In this document: one piece after another, positions 8,653 to 18,192 of the stretch | Layout of the letters: every line of letters begins with the position of its first letter | Numbering within the stretch: position 1 is the first letter of the stretch | NCBI RefSeq assembly: GCF_011059135.1 | Contig: NZ_JAALGD010000017.1 | Location: 18,690 to 82,689 of the forward strand | Direction of reading: 5' to 3' | Length of the DNA: 64,000 bases | From: Brevibacillus sp. SYP-B805 | GTDB taxonomy: Bacteria; Bacillota; Bacilli; Brevibacillales; Brevibacillaceae | The notes under the pieces: model-generated | What the model was told of the DNA's origin: nothing | Databases searched by the model: none | Seen by the model: only the letters and a program-made list of their open reading frames with translations | Translations under genes and position numbers: made by a program

Positions 8653-10413
8653 TTATTCCAGCCGCGTGGAAGGAACGAGTATGCGCCCCTGCTTCACGTC
8701 ATACAACCCCGCTGTTGTCAGTCTCACAAACGGCAGATGGGTCGCCGTAAAAAAGAGGAGCGAGTAGATCGGATCGATATGGGAATACCCATGGCTGCGC
8801 ATCAACCTGTCGAAGGCTTCGGCCTTGTCGATCAGTTCCGCCATCGGGAGATCCGTCATCCTGCCGCCTAGGGGCAGCGCGCATTCATACACAATGTTCC
8901 CCTGCCGGATCATCACCACGCCGCCGCCGATCTCTCCCACGCGCCTGAGCGCTTCCGCCATGGTCTTCGGGTCGCGGCCGATCACCAGACAGCCGGCGGA
9001 CGCGGTGTAGGTGCTGGCCAGCGCTTCTATTCCGCTGCCGAATCCGCGGACGAGGGCACGGGTGAGCGTGTTGCTCGCCGGATCGAGCAGCGCGATCACC
9101 GCCAGTTCCGGATCATCCGCGAGAGAGACCGCTCCCCGCTCGTCTTTTGGAAGCGCTTCCCACGACAGCCGCGTGATCACGGCATTGACCATCTGCAGCA
9201 CGGGAGCCGCTTCTTCCTGGATGCGCATCTCAAACCATTCCGTGTTGATGTCATCTCCCCATCGCTTCACGGCAGGGAAGCGGTAGCGCTCCCAGGGAAA
9301 CGCAGGAGAAGGGGAGAGCAGCCTGCCTTCCTCCGCGACGCGCCGTCCGTTTGCAATGACAAGCTGCGGGGTCGGATCAGCCGGATCGGCAAGGAGCAGC
9401 ATATCCGCGATTCGGCCGGGCGCTATGCCGCCGATCTCCCCGTCCAGCCCATAATAGACGGCCGGATTCAATGTGGCCAGCACATACGCGTCGATCGCCG
9501 GCATTCCCGCTTCGATGGCAACCCGCAGCGTGTAATCCATGAAACCGTGCCGCATCATCGGGGGCGTGGAGCCGTCCGAGGTCAGCATGAGCCGGGACTG
9601 CCAGGGAATGCCCAGCCGCTTCAACCCCGCCACAAGCTCCGGCAGATCGGGCCGGATGGAAGAGTGGCGCAGCGTCGCGTACAGCCCCAGACGGAGGCGG
9701 TGGAGGACATCTTCGGCGGTGATGCTTTCGTGGCAGGCGGTGATCCCGGCTGCCGCCGCGATGTTCAGGGTGTCAACCGAAGCCCCCGGATGATGGCCTT
9801 CCATCCGTTTCCCGATGTCACCCGTCCGCTTCAGTCCGTCCAGGATGATCTCGTCTTCTGTGAGGACTCCGCCCCAATCGGTCAGTTCGCCCCCCTGAAT
9901 AACCAGCGGATGGGCGAGCAATCGCTCGATGCCTTCCTTTCTGAACGCTTCCTGGTCCCGTTTGCGGCTCTGGGAGTCCAGGCGGGCCCAGAAAAACTGT
10001 TTGACCGGATGGGATGACAGCGCTTCCATGAGCTCTTCCATTTCGGCAAGCGGCAGCAGAGAGGCGAGCACCAGCGTATCGGAGACAAGGGTTGTCGTGC
10101 CTGTCTGCAGGGCGAAATCGCTTAAAGCGGACGGGGTGTACCATTGGAAGGGATGCGCATGCGGCTCGATGTAACCGGGGACAAGCCAGCGGCCGGATGC
10201 GTCGATCACCTGGGTGTCATCGTCGACAAGCGGCTCGCTTTCGCCGACATAGGCAATGCGCTCGCCGGCTGTCACGACATGCACCTGCTGCCATTCCCTG
10301 GTGTACACGTTCAGCACATGCCCCCCTTTCAGCCACATGGTGGCGGGGGCCTGTCTTCTGGCGGTCCGAATCAATTGCAGATGAGCTTCTTTGGACAAAG
10401 GGCGTACGCGCAA
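8653..10413 (-). CDS. Adenine deaminase homologue (YerA type), amidohydrolase superfamily
   Basis: A 586-residue metal-dependent hydrolase of the adenine deaminase group. An N-terminal β-domain leads into the metal motif PGYIEPHAHPFQWY; other barrel features are GHHPGAS, ACHESITAEDV and MLTSDGSTPPMM. The C-terminal domain (GNIVYECALPLGGRMTDLP) matches the YerA layout, and B. subtilis YerA is about 580 aa. Canonical adenine deaminases carry HVHIES where this has HAHPFQ, so adenine as substrate is uncertain. The start chosen is TTG 10413 because AAAGGAG lies 10 bp before it; an ATG at 10452 has no comparable site. It stands alone on the minus strand. Confidence 0.8.
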   Translation of the reverse strand: MRVRPLSKEAHLQLIRTARRQAPATMWLKGGHVLNVYTREWQQVHVVTAGERIAYVGESEPLVDDDTQVIDASGRWLVPGYIEPHAHPFQWYTPSALSDFALQTGTTTLVSDTLVLASLLPLAEMEELMEALSSHPVKQFFWARLDSQSRKRDQEAFRKEGIERLLAHPLVIQGGELTDWGGVLTEDEIILDGLKRTGDIGKRMEGHHPGASVDTLNIAAAAGITACHESITAEDVLHRLRLGLYATLRHSSIRPDLPELVAGLKRLGIPWQSRLMLTSDGSTPPMMRHGFMDYTLRVAIEAGMPAIDAYVLATLNPAVYYGLDGEIGGIAPGRIADMLLLADPADPTPQLVIANGRRVAEEGRLLSPSPAFPWERYRFPAVKRWGDDINTEWFEMRIQEEAAPVLQMVNAVITRLSWEALPKDERGAVSLADDPELAVIALLDPASNTLTRALVRGFGSGIEALASTYTASAGCLVIGRDPKTMAEALRRVGEIGGGVVMIRQGNIVYECALPLGGRMTDLPMAELIDKAEAFDRLMRSHGYSHIDPIYSLLFFTATHLPFVRLTTAGLYDVKQGRILVPSTRLE

Positions 10414-10478
10414 GGGAATGCCACTCCTTTCCGTTCTCTTCCTTCTGAGCAACCGCTCAGTTTCAGTGTGATACCTTC

Positions 10479-10507
10479 ACTATACGCCGGAATCCCGCTC
10501 TTGAAAA
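10479..10507 (-). promoter_or_regulatory. Promoter of the adenine deaminase homologue
   Basis: On the minus strand TTTTCA (10502-10507) and TATAGT (10479-10484) are spaced 17 bp. Downstream in the leader, CTGAGC-AACC-GCTCAG (10445-10460, plus-strand reading) is a perfect 6-bp hairpin of unknown role. No purine riboswitch consensus is present in this leader. Confidence 0.45.
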
Positions 10508-10608
10508 GCGGTCGATGCGCTTTGCAGGATTTTCCTCGTCTTATTTCTCTCCTGCCGCGCACACTAGAACCAGCGATATGCAGGTACAACCAAAGGAGGA
10601 GACAGGAC

Positions 10609-11064
10609 ATGCGCAAAAACGTCGGCACAATCGATGCCACCGTCCGGATTACGCTGGGATTTCTGGGCCTCGCCTACGGCATTGGCCGGATGAGCCGCCG
10701 TCCATACCGCGCCCCGTGGCTCTTGATGGCGCTGTCCGCCATGAAGATCGCCGAAGGGATGACCCGTTTTTGCCCGATGTTGTATGCCATGAGAGCCAAC
10801 ACCCTCAAGGGAAACGGAATGAAAGGCGTCTGGGGACAGATCAGGGAAGCGGGCAAATTCGTCGCCGGAGCCACCGGCACCAGACGGACGGCGGGTCACG
10901 AAAGCAACAGCGCGGCTCAGCCAACATCCCCGTCCGACCTGCAGCTTGAGCATGCCATCAAGGATTATGTGACGGAACAAACGGGCAGTACCCCGCCGGG
11001 AGCCGGCCAGCCCTCCGCTGAAACATCCAGCATGGATGAACGAAGCTATTCCCACTCTTCTTAG
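10609..11064 (+). CDS. DUF2892-type small membrane protein
   Basis: A 151-residue protein. The N-terminal ~65 residues match the YgaP-like/DUF2892 pattern: an early MRKNVGTIDATVRITLG, two short transmembrane segments separated by a basic turn (RMSRRPYRAPW), and GMTRFCPMLYAM with the conserved cysteine. The rest is a low-complexity, Ser/Thr/Gly/Pro-rich tail, probably disordered. The start ATG 10609 has a strong AAAGGAGGAGA site; an in-frame extension upstream lacks one. It is followed 14 bp later by a 44-residue membrane protein, likely cotranscribed. Its function is unknown. Confidence 0.7.
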   Translation: MRKNVGTIDATVRITLGFLGLAYGIGRMSRRPYRAPWLLMALSAMKIAEGMTRFCPMLYAMRANTLKGNGMKGVWGQIREAGKFVAGATGTRRTAGHESNSAAQPTSPSDLQLEHAIKDYVTEQTGSTPPGAGQPSAETSSMDERSYSHSS

Positions 11065-11078
11065 GAGGTGGTTGCGCC

Positions 11079-11213
11079 ATGACCGTGGGACCTCCGCTTT
11101 ACGAATGGATACAGCACAACCTGTTTGTATTCGTTTTCATTATCGGCGCCATTGCAGCCGTCGGTTACTTTCTGTATCAAGCGGGCAGCAAAAAAGGAAG
11201 ATACCGCCAGTAG
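11079..11213 (+). CDS. 44-residue single-pass membrane protein
   Basis: ATG 11079 follows TTAGGAGGTGGTTGC, one of the best ribosome sites in the window. The product has a short polar start (MTVGPPLYEWIQ), one hydrophobic helix of ~22 residues (FVFVFIIGAIAAVGYFLY) and a basic end (KKGRYRQ), the positive-inside rule placing the tail in the cytoplasm. It lies 14 bp after the DUF2892 gene on the same strand, and its stop codon is inside the terminator hairpin. No family recognised. Confidence 0.65.
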   Translation: MTVGPPLYEWIQHNLFVFVFIIGAIAAVGYFLYQAGSKKGRYRQ

Positions 11214-11223
11214 CGGATCTTCC
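11191..11223 (-). terminator. Terminator of the distal pur operon
   Basis: GGAAGAT-a-CCGC (11196-11207) pairs with GCGG-ATCTTCC (11213-11223) around a 5-base loop; the A-run at 11191-11195 becomes a T-run on the minus strand. It ends transcription coming from purD and overlaps the stop of the convergent small membrane protein. Confidence 0.75.
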
Positions 11224-11279
11224 TCTTCGCATGCAGACAAAGTCCGTCCTATCATGGAGGAATGGTTCCCGCTCGCTCT
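11224..11279. repeat. Truncated copy of the MITE-like repeat (left end only)
   Basis: About 55 bp match the left end of the full copies at 12.7 and 48.4 kb: GCATGCAGACAAAGTCC, then CATGGAGGAATGG (11253-11265), then TTCCCGCTCGCTCT, after which similarity stops. CATGGAGGAATGG is the exact reverse complement of the right-end sequence CCATTCCTCCATG in the 48-kb copy, so this fragment preserves the ancestral terminal inverted repeat. It sits between the purD stop and the purD terminator. Confidence 0.75.
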
Positions 11280-11301
11280 ACCTCTACGTTTGATCAATTT
11301 T

Positions 11302-12570
11302 TTACTTCCGCTGCAGCGCTTTGCCTGCGATATCCGTCCGGTAATGGGCCCCTTCGAACCGGATGGCGGCCACGCCTTCATAAGCGGCGTCCCGCGCTTC
11401 CGTCAGCGTCCGCCCCAGGCCGGTGACCCCCAGCACGCGGCCTCCGTTGGTGACGATGCCCGCCTCCGTCCGTTTCGTGCCGGCGTGAAAGACCACCCGA
11501 TTCTGCTGCGTTTGGTCAAGCCCTTCGATCAGGGCCCCTTTGGGATAATCCCCCGGGTAGCCCGGCGCTGCCATCACGACGCAGACGGCGCTGCCTGTTT
11601 TCCATGTGACATCGATGGCGGAGAGCTCCCCGTTGATGGTGGCGAGGATAATCTCCAGCAGATCCGTCTCCAGCAGCGGCAGGATCACCTGGGTTTCCGG
11701 ATCGCCGAAACGGGCGTTAAACTCCACCACCTTCGGCCCTTCCGCCGTCAGCATCAGGCCGGTGTAGAGCACCCCTTTGAAGGGAATGCCTTCCTGCACC
11801 ATCCCCTTGGCCATCGGCTTGACAATCGTTTCCACGATGCTCTCCACCAGCTCCGGCGATACCTGCGGAACCGGGGCATAGGTGCCCATCCCGCCGGTGT
11901 TGGGCCCTTTATCGCCATCGAAAACCTGCTTGTGATCCTGGGAGGTGATCATCGGCTTCACGGTTTCACCGTCAACGAACGAGAGCAGCGTCAGCTCTTC
12001 CCCGCTCATGAACTCTTCGATCACGACCCGGGAGCCCGCCTGTCCGAAAGCGCCTTCCTGCATGATCTGGAACAGCGCCTCTTCCGCCTCCGCCAGGGTA
12101 TGCGCCACCACGACGCCTTTTCCTGCCGCCAGACCGTCGGCTTTGACGACGATGGGCGCTCCCTGTTCCCGCACGTAGGCCAGGGCCGATTGGTAATCAA
12201 GAAACGATTCGTAACGGGCTGTTGGAATCCCGTATTTGGTCATCAATTTTTTGGCAAACGATTTGCTGCCTTCGATTTTGGCCGCTTCGGACGTCGGGCC
12301 AAAGATGGGAAGGCTGCGCTGCTCAAAAAATTCCACGATCCCGCCGAAAAGCGGATCTTCCGGCCCGACGATCGTCAGGTCAATCCCCTCATCCTTGACA
12401 AACTGGGCAAGCGCGGCAAAATCGTTGACAGAGATCGGGACATTGCGGGCGAATTCTGCCGTGCCGCCATTGCCGGGCGCACAGTATATCTTGTTCACTT
12501 TCGGGCTTTGCGCAAGCTTCCAGGCGATGGCATGCTCCCGGCCGCCGCCGCCGACCACCAACACGTTCAT
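11302..12570 (-). CDS. purD: Phosphoribosylamine-glycine ligase (GAR synthetase)
   Basis: A 422-residue ATP-grasp enzyme that joins glycine to phosphoribosylamine, step 2 of purine synthesis. The N-terminal motif is VLVVGGGGREHAIAWKL. The ATP-grasp part contains VVKADGLAAGKGVVVA and the end of the active site is VVEFNARFGDPETQVILPLL. The start ATG 12570 has AAGGAGGGTACCC upstream; the frame stays open to 12810 only through the inserted repeat. It is last in the purine run, separated from purH by 403 bp that hold a full MITE-like repeat, so its mRNA must carry or bypass that hairpin. Confidence 0.96.
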   Translation of the reverse strand: MNVLVVGGGGREHAIAWKLAQSPKVNKIYCAPGNGGTAEFARNVPISVNDFAALAQFVKDEGIDLTIVGPEDPLFGGIVEFFEQRSLPIFGPTSEAAKIEGSKSFAKKLMTKYGIPTARYESFLDYQSALAYVREQGAPIVVKADGLAAGKGVVVAHTLAEAEEALFQIMQEGAFGQAGSRVVIEEFMSGEELTLLSFVDGETVKPMITSQDHKQVFDGDKGPNTGGMGTYAPVPQVSPELVESIVETIVKPMAKGMVQEGIPFKGVLYTGLMLTAEGPKVVEFNARFGDPETQVILPLLETDLLEIILATINGELSAIDVTWKTGSAVCVVMAAPGYPGDYPKGALIEGLDQTQQNRVVFHAGTKRTEAGIVTNGGRVLGVTGLGRTLTEARDAAYEGVAAIRFEGAHYRTDIAGKALQRK

Positions 12571-12677
12571 ATGGGTACCCTCCTTGAAAAGTCCCGCCAC
12601 TTCAGCCGATAGGGTCTCCTGCTGCTCGCACGCGGAGACCGGCTTCTTTCTGGCAAGCATGCCAACAATCGGGAATG

Positions 12678-12957
12678 GGGGATTCCCCCTTCCAGCATGT
12701 AGACAAAATCCAGCCGTCAAGGATGATGGTTCCCGCTCGCTCTCTTGACGCCCAGCGAAGAAGTTGGCCGTGTCCGCTCCGAAACGCGACGCGGGCAGGG
12801 GGCTCAACATCTGGGCGTCTCAGGGATGTGAGACTCACGCCCCCTGTGACCCCGCGTCTTCGTTTCTCCGCTGAGGCGGTCGTCAAAGGAGCTCGCTTGG
12901 CCCCATCACTCCATGACACTTACAGAAGTTAGTCATCAATCTGAAAGGGGATTCCCC
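12678..12957. repeat. MITE-like hairpin repeat, full copy 1 (between purH and purD)
   Basis: A ~258-bp core (12689-12946) is clearly similar along its length to 48425-48680. It has long imperfect inverted symmetry. Outer arms include TCATGGAGTGATGG-like and CAAGGATGATGG, the next are GCTCGCTCTCTTGACG / CGTCAAAGGAGCTCGC, then GACGCGGG-CAGGGGGC / GCCCCCTGTGACCCCGCGTC, and the tip is GTCTCAGGGATGTGAGAC. An 11-bp sequence, GGGGATTCCCC, flanks it on both sides (12678-12688, 12947-12957), like a target duplication. It encodes no protein I can support. Confidence 0.8.
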
Positions 12958-12973
12958 TCTTCCCCCGCTGCGC

Positions 12974-14524
12974 TTAGTGCTTAAAATGGCGCACGCCAGT
13001 AAATACCATGGCAATGCCATGACGGTTGCACGCATCGATGGACTCTTGATCGCGAATCGAGCCGCCCGGCTGGATGATGGTCGCAATTCCCGCTTGGGCC
13101 GCGGCTTCCACCGTATCCGGCATGGGGAAGAACGCATCGGAAGCAAGAACGGCTCCCCGCGCCTTGTCTCCCGCCTGCTCGATGGCGATGCGGGCGGCCC
13201 CCACGCGGTTCATTTGACCGGCACCGACGCCGATCGTCATGTTATCCCGCGCCAGCACGATGGCGTTGGATTTCACATGTTTAACCACCTTCCAGGCAAA
13301 CAGCAGCTGCTCAAGCTCTTCTTTGCTCGGGCTGCGCTCAGTCACCACCGTAAGCTCTTCCGGAACCAGCTGCTTCTCGTCGTATTCCTGCACCAGGGCG
13401 CCGCCGGCAACCGGGGCGATCCGCAGATTGGCCTGTTTCGGCTGGCCCGCAAGCGCGCCCACTTCGAGGCGAAGGAGGCGGAGATTCTTCTTCTCCTGCA
13501 GGATGGCCAGCGCCTCCGGTGTAAAATCAGGTGCCAGGACGATTTCCAGGAAGATCTCCTTCAGCAGCAGTGCGGTCTCTTTGTCAATCGGCCGGTTGGC
13601 TGCAACGATGCCGCCGAAGATGGAGACGGGATCCGCCTCATAGGCCTTGCGGCAGGCTTCCGCGATGGTTGCCCCGATGCCGACGCCGCACGGATTGGTA
13701 TGCTTGACGGCTACGACGGCCGGTACATCGAATTCGCGCACGATCGCAAGCGCCGCATCCGCATCGTTGATATTGTTGTAAGACAATTCCTTGCCATGGA
13801 GCTGTTCCGCCGTGGCGATGCTGCCGCCCGCCGCCAGGGGCTGCCGGTAGAAAGCGGCCTGCTGGTGCGGGTTCTCTCCATACCGCAGATCCTGCACCTT
13901 CTCATAGGTGACGGTATAGCTCTCCGGCATGAATTCACCGGTGTGGGCGCTTAAATATTGGGAAATCAGGGCATCATAAGCGGCGGTGTGGCGGAACGCC
14001 TTGGCTGCCAGCCGGCTGCGTGTCGCAAGCGTGGTATCGCCGGATGCCTTCAGCTCGCCGAGAACCGTCTCGTAATCGGCCGCATCCACAACCACCGTAA
14101 CAAACGCGTGGTTTTTGGCAGCCGAACGCAGCATCGACGGGCCGCCGATGTCGATGTTTTCAATGGCGTCCGCAAACGCCACATCGGGCTTCGCTATCGT
14201 CTGCTTAAAAGGATAAAGGTTTACGACAACCAAATCAATCGGCTCAATCTCCTGTTCGGCCAGCTGCTGCTGGTGGTGCGGATTGGTGCGGACCGCCAAC
14301 AGGCCGCCGTGTATCGCCGGATGCAGTGTTTTTACCCGACCGTCCAGAATTTCCGGGAAGCCGGTCACTTCCGAGATGCCGGTCACCGGAATGCCTTCCG
14401 CCTTCAACAGGGAAGCGGTGCCGCCGGTGGAAATGATCTCAATCCCCAGCTCGGCCAGTTGACGGGCAAACGGGACCAACCCTGTCTTGTCGGAAACACT
14501 GATCAGCGCTTTTTTGATAGTCAC
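12974..14524 (-). CDS. purH: Bifunctional AICAR transformylase / IMP cyclohydrolase
   Basis: A 516-residue two-domain enzyme for the last two steps to IMP. The N-terminal MGS-like cyclohydrolase domain has [15 protein letters not shown] and [14 protein letters not shown]. The C-terminal transformylase has [13 protein letters not shown] and ends [14 protein letters not shown]. The start is GTG 14524, eight bases after AGGAGG; an upstream ATG at 14551 would bury that site. It has its own PurBox-like pair upstream, so it can be regulated apart from purC-N. Confidence 0.96.
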   Translation of the reverse strand: MTIKKALISVSDKTGLVPFARQLAELGIEIISTGGTASLLKAEGIPVTGISEVTGFPEILDGRVKTLHPAIHGGLLAVRTNPHHQQQLAEQEIEPIDLVVVNLYPFKQTIAKPDVAFADAIENIDIGGPSMLRSAAKNHAFVTVVVDAADYETVLGELKASGDTTLATRSRLAAKAFRHTAAYDALISQYLSAHTGEFMPESYTVTYEKVQDLRYGENPHQQAAFYRQPLAAGGSIATAEQLHGKELSYNNINDADAALAIVREFDVPAVVAVKHTNPCGVGIGATIAEACRKAYEADPVSIFGGIVAANRPIDKETALLLKEIFLEIVLAPDFTPEALAILQEKKNLRLLRLEVGALAGQPKQANLRIAPVAGGALVQEYDEKQLVPEELTVVTERSPSKEELEQLLFAWKVVKHVKSNAIVLARDNMTIGVGAGQMNRVGAARIAIEQAGDKARGAVLASDAFFPMPDTVEAAAQAGIATIIQPGGSIRDQESIDACNRHGIAMVFTGVRHFKH

Positions 14525-14559
14525 GAATGAAACCTCCTGACTTAGTTTCATTTTGGCAG

Positions 14560-14608
14560 AAAAACACGAACATTATATTGTAATTTAAACATAATTGTAC
14601 GTAAAATT
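14560..14608 (-). promoter_or_regulatory. PurBox-like pair and promoter region of purH
   Basis: CGAA at 14567-14570 and TACG at 14598-14601 (minus strand: CGTA...TTCG) are separated by 27 bases, the same spacing as in the purE and purC boxes; the second core has one mismatch. The flanks are AT-rich, as in PurR boxes. Candidate -10 sequences TATAAT (14572-14577) or TACAAT (14577-14582) lie between the boxes, with TTTACG as a possible -35. Regulation by PurR is inferred. Confidence 0.5.
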
Positions 14609-14680
14609 CAAGGTTGATGCCTGAAAAAAAAGAGCCGTCATGCCTGCGCATGTTCGGCTGTTTGGCGGTTTCTTCCATTG

Positions 14681-15001
14681 TTATTTTTTCCGGCTCTTCT
14701 TTCCGGTCGCCCTTCGTTTTTTCGACGAGCTTTTCTTCGTTTCATCCGCCAGTTCCTGGATCGCTTGGGCTGCCTGCCGCTGGTCGTAACCGTCCTCCGC
14801 CAGCTTCCCCCTTACCTTTTCCTTTATCTCTTCCGGCAGTTCAAGCCCCATCTCCTGCAGTTCCGTCAATACGGCTTCCACATTGTTCCCGTTCAATTCG
14901 GGCAGCTTCTGCGCAAGCCGCATCAGATCGGCCATGCTCCATTCGCGCCCCGTCTTTTGCTTCAGCTTCTCCAGCAAGTCTTGGACAAAATTCCCGTTCA
15001 A
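14681..15001 (-). CDS. Small SpoVIF-like protein inside the pur operon
   Basis: A 106-residue protein from TTG 15001, chosen because GGAGGGGGG lies 6 bases upstream; an earlier TTG at 15022 has its ribosome site too close. Residues ~5-70 form a helical module (FVQDLLEKLKQKTGREWSM, then LPEEIKEKVRGKLAEDG) that resembles the stage VI sporulation protein F pattern, followed by a strongly basic tail (KKSSSKKRRATGKKSRKK) suggesting nucleic acid contact. It lies between purN and purH in the same direction. The SpoVIF assignment is tentative. Confidence 0.5.
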   Translation of the reverse strand: MNGNFVQDLLEKLKQKTGREWSMADLMRLAQKLPELNGNNVEAVLTELQEMGLELPEEIKEKVRGKLAEDGYDQRQAAQAIQELADETKKSSSKKRRATGKKSRKK

Positions 15002-15105
15002 TGCCAGCCCCCCTCCGTTCAAGCTCCTTTATGATATGTCGGGAGCCGACGAAAGGTTTTGCCTACGAGAACAGCACCCAGCCGCCCTCGCATGCGCAGC
15101 TGGGT

Positions 15106-15717
15106 CTATGGTTCCGTGATCGTCACGAGCCGCCCGTCCATCGCGACGCGCTGATCCACCAGCGCCTGGATCACCTGAACGAGCAGGCGGTGTTCCACCT
15201 CGTGGATGCGGGCGGCCAGGGTCTCGGCGGTGTCAGCCGGCTCCACGCGAACGGGGTGCTGGGCGATAATAGGGCCGGTATCCATGCCGGCGTCGACGAA
15301 GTGGACGGTCACCCCCGTCACCTTCACCCCGTAGGCCAGCGCCTGCCCGATGGCATCTTTCCCCGGAAACGCCGGCAGGAGGGAGGGATGCAGGTTGATG
15401 ATGCGTCCTTCATAGTGGTGCAGGAGAACCGGACCGACCAGCCGCATGTAGCCCGCCAGTACGATCAGCTCGACGCCCAGTGCCTGCAGCCGCCCGACGA
15501 TTTCCGTCTCGTACGCCGCCTTGTCCGGATACGTTTTCGGATCAAACAGCAGGACGGGCACGCCAAACCGCTCCGCACGCTCCAGCACATACGCTCCGGG
15601 CTTGTCGCAGACGAGCAGCGCCACTTGGGCACCGGTGAGACGCCCTTCCTGCAGGGCCCGCATCACCGCTTCGAAGTTGGAACCGCTCCCGGAGGCAAAA
15701 ACGGCCAGCCGTTTCAC
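15106..15717 (-). CDS. purN: Phosphoribosylglycinamide formyltransferase
   Basis: A 203-residue GAR transformylase using 10-formyl-THF. Motifs are [13 protein letters not shown] (phosphate loop), [13 protein letters not shown], the catalytic asparagine/histidine stretch [12 protein letters not shown], and the aspartate loop [14 protein letters not shown]. The start GTG 15717 overlaps the purM stop as GTGA, so translation is coupled. It is the last gene before the SpoVIF-like gene. Confidence 0.96.
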   Translation of the reverse strand: MKRLAVFASGSGSNFEAVMRALQEGRLTGAQVALLVCDKPGAYVLERAERFGVPVLLFDPKTYPDKAAYETEIVGRLQALGVELIVLAGYMRLVGPVLLHHYEGRIINLHPSLLPAFPGKDAIGQALAYGVKVTGVTVHFVDAGMDTGPIIAQHPVRVEPADTAETLAARIHEVEHRLLVQVIQALVDQRVAMDGRLVTITEP

Positions 15718-16754
15718 AGCGCCACCCCATTGTAGACCACGCTTTTCTCTCCGGCGGCGATGCGGCCGATCACATACGCCGCTTCCCCCATCTCCTTCAG
15801 CGCGCGGACGATGCCATCCGCGTCCTGTTCACGCACTGCCAGCACCATGCCGATGCCCATGTTAAAGGTGCGGAACATGTCCGCCTTGCCGATGCGGCCC
15901 CGTTCCTCCACCAATGTGAAAACAGGCAGGATCGGCCAGGAGCCGAAGTCAATCTCCGCCTGCGTTCCGTCCGGCAGCACGCGCGGAATGTTTTCCGTAA
16001 AGCCGCCCCCCGTGATATGGGCCATCGCTTTGATCTCATATTGCTTCAGAAGCGCCAACACCGGTTTGACATAGATCCGGGTGGGGGTGAGCAGCTCTTC
16101 GCCCAGCGTTTTGCCGAGAATCTCGACATGCTGGTCGAGGCTCATGCCCTGATCGGCCAGCAGCACCTTGCGCACCAGGGAGAAGCCGTTGCTGTGGACG
16201 CCGCTCGAGGCGATGCCGATCAGCACGTCGCCGGGTACGACAGCGCGGCCGTCGATCAGCCTGCTTTCGTCCACCACGCCCACGGTAAAGCCGGCGATAT
16301 CGTACTCGCCCTCCGCATACATCCCCGGCATCTCCGCCGTTTCTCCGCCGATCAGCGCACAGCCCGCCTGCGCGCAACCATCCGCGATTCCCTTGACGAT
16401 CGCTTCGATTTTGGCCGGGATCACCTTGTCGCAGGCGAGATAGTCGAGGAAAAAGAGCGGTTCCGCTCCCTGCACCACCACGTCATTGACGCACATGGCG
16501 ACCGCGTCGATCCCGATGGTGTCGTGCTTGTCCATGGCAAACGCGATCTTCAGCTTGGTCCCGACCCCATCCGTACCGGAGACCAGCACGGGTTTTTCGT
16601 ATTTGCTCGTATCCAGCCGGAACAGCGCGCCGAAGCCGCCCAGATCGGTCAGCACCTCCGGGCGGAACGTGCGCTTGACATGCTTTTTCATCCGTTCCAC
16701 GGCTTCATTGCCCGCCGCGATGTCCACACCGGCTTGTTTGTAAGCATCACTCAT
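15714..16754 (-). CDS. purM: Phosphoribosylformylglycinamidine cyclo-ligase (AIR synthetase)
   Basis: A 346-residue enzyme converting FGAM to AIR with ATP. Family motifs are [29 protein letters not shown] and [15 protein letters not shown]. It starts 13 bp after purF and overlaps purN by 4 bp. Length is the usual ~345 aa. Confidence 0.96.
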   Translation of the reverse strand: MSDAYKQAGVDIAAGNEAVERMKKHVKRTFRPEVLTDLGGFGALFRLDTSKYEKPVLVSGTDGVGTKLKIAFAMDKHDTIGIDAVAMCVNDVVVQGAEPLFFLDYLACDKVIPAKIEAIVKGIADGCAQAGCALIGGETAEMPGMYAEGEYDIAGFTVGVVDESRLIDGRAVVPGDVLIGIASSGVHSNGFSLVRKVLLADQGMSLDQHVEILGKTLGEELLTPTRIYVKPVLALLKQYEIKAMAHITGGGFTENIPRVLPDGTQAEIDFGSWPILPVFTLVEERGRIGKADMFRTFNMGIGMVLAVREQDADGIVRALKEMGEAAYVIGRIAAGEKSVVYNGVAL

Positions 16755-16767
16755 GGTTTCTTCCCTC

Positions 16768-18192
16768 TCAATCGCATTTATCTGCGGGCAGCGCCGCCTC
16801 GAATTCGATCTCTGTCGGATACTGGCCGGTAAAGCACGCCAGACAATGGCCCCGGTTGGGCGCGCCCTCGTCTGCGCGGCCGATCGCCGACAGCATCCCT
16901 TCCACGGACAGGAACGACAGCGTATCGGCCCCGATAAACCGCCGGATCTCTTCCACCGATTGGGAGGAGGCGATCAGTTCATCCCGCGTCGAGGTATCGA
17001 TGCCGTAGAAGCACGGATTCATCACCGGGGGGGAGCTGATGCGCACATGCACTTCCGTCGCCCCCGCTTCCCGCAGCATGCGCACGATGCGGCCGCTGGT
17101 GGTGCCGCGCACGATGGAATCGTCGATCATGACGACCCGCTTGCCTTCCACCACCTTGCGCACCGCGGAGAGCTTCATGTAGACGCCCCGTTCCCGCATC
17201 TCCTGGGTCGGCTGGATAAATGTGCGTCCGACGTACCGGTTTTTAATCAGGCCCAACTCGTACGGGATGCCGGTCGCTTCCGCAAAGCCGATCGCCGCCG
17301 AAATGCTGGAATCGGGCACCCCCGTAACCACATCGGCTTCGATCGGGGCTTCGAGGGCCAGCTGCTTGCCCAGGCGTTTGCGGGCCATGTGCACGTTGAT
17401 CCCGTCGATGTCGCTGTCAGGACGGGCAAAGTAGATGTATTCAAAGGTACAGATCGATTTTTGCGTCTTGGCGGCGAACGTGCTGGTGTGCACTCCGCTG
17501 TCATCCACCACGATCAGCTCGCCGGGCTGCACGTCGCGCCAGAACTCCGCCCCGATGATGTCGAAGGCGCAGGTCTCGGAAGCCACCACGATCCCCTTGC
17601 CGATCCGGCCCAGGGAAAGCGGGCGCAGTCCGTTGGGGTCCAGCGCAATCACCAGCTGCCGTTCGTTCATGACCAGGAGGGCATACGCTCCCTTGATATG
17701 CTGCAGCGCTTCCCTGACCGCTTCCGGCAGCTCCCTGCTTTTCGCCCGGGCGATCAGGTGGGCGATCACTTCGGTATCGCTGGTGGTCTGAAAGATGGAG
17801 CCTTTCGCTTCCAGCTCCCGGCGCAGCGCCATGGCGTTCACCAGATTGCCGTTGTGCGCCACCGCCATGGCGCCGTGCGCATAGCGGAAAAAGAGCGGCT
17901 GCGCATTTTCGATCTTGCTTGCGCCGGCCGTGGTGTAGCGCGTATGGCCGATGGCGATGTGGCCGCGAAACTTCTCCAGATCCCCTTTGCCGAACGCTTC
18001 GGAAACCAGACCCATCCCCCGGTGCTTGTACCACTTCTCCCCATCAGAGGCGCACATCCCCGCGCTTTCCTGCCCGCGATGCTGCAGGGCGTGCAGCCCC
18101 AGATAGGTCAGCTGCGGCGCTTCCGGATGGTCGTAGATGCCGAAGACGCCGCACTCTTCGTTTAACTTGTCCCAGATTATCCGATCAAACAT
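16768..18192 (-). CDS. purF: Amidophosphoribosyltransferase
   Basis: A 474-residue enzyme for the committed step, PRPP plus glutamine to phosphoribosylamine. A 13-residue propeptide ([13 protein letters not shown]) precedes the catalytic Cys14 (CGVFGIYD), which must be freed by processing as in B. subtilis PurF. The PRPP site is [14 protein letters not shown]. Cysteines in NPCFYGID and [10 protein letters not shown] fit the [4Fe-4S]-containing Bacillus type. It overlaps purL by 16 bp. Confidence 0.96.
   Translation of the reverse strand: MFDRIIWDKLNEECGVFGIYDHPEAPQLTYLGLHALQHRGQESAGMCASDGEKWYKHRGMGLVSEAFGKGDLEKFRGHIAIGHTRYTTAGASKIENAQPLFFRYAHGAMAVAHNGNLVNAMALRRELEAKGSIFQTTSDTEVIAHLIARAKSRELPEAVREALQHIKGAYALLVMNERQLVIALDPNGLRPLSLGRIGKGIVVASETCAFDIIGAEFWRDVQPGELIVVDDSGVHTSTFAAKTQKSICTFEYIYFARPDSDIDGINVHMARKRLGKQLALEAPIEADVVTGVPDSSISAAIGFAEATGIPYELGLIKNRYVGRTFIQPTQEMRERGVYMKLSAVRKVVEGKRVVMIDDSIVRGTTSGRIVRMLREAGATEVHVRISSPPVMNPCFYGIDTSTRDELIASSQSVEEIRRFIGADTLSFLSVEGMLSAIGRADEGAPNRGHCLACFTGQYPTEIEFEAALPADKCD

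Noticed and set aside
11224..12957. An insertion sequence with transposase at the repeat copies
   Set aside because: The copies are ~255 bp, full of stop codons and symmetric; no transposase-like frame occurs there or elsewhere in the window.
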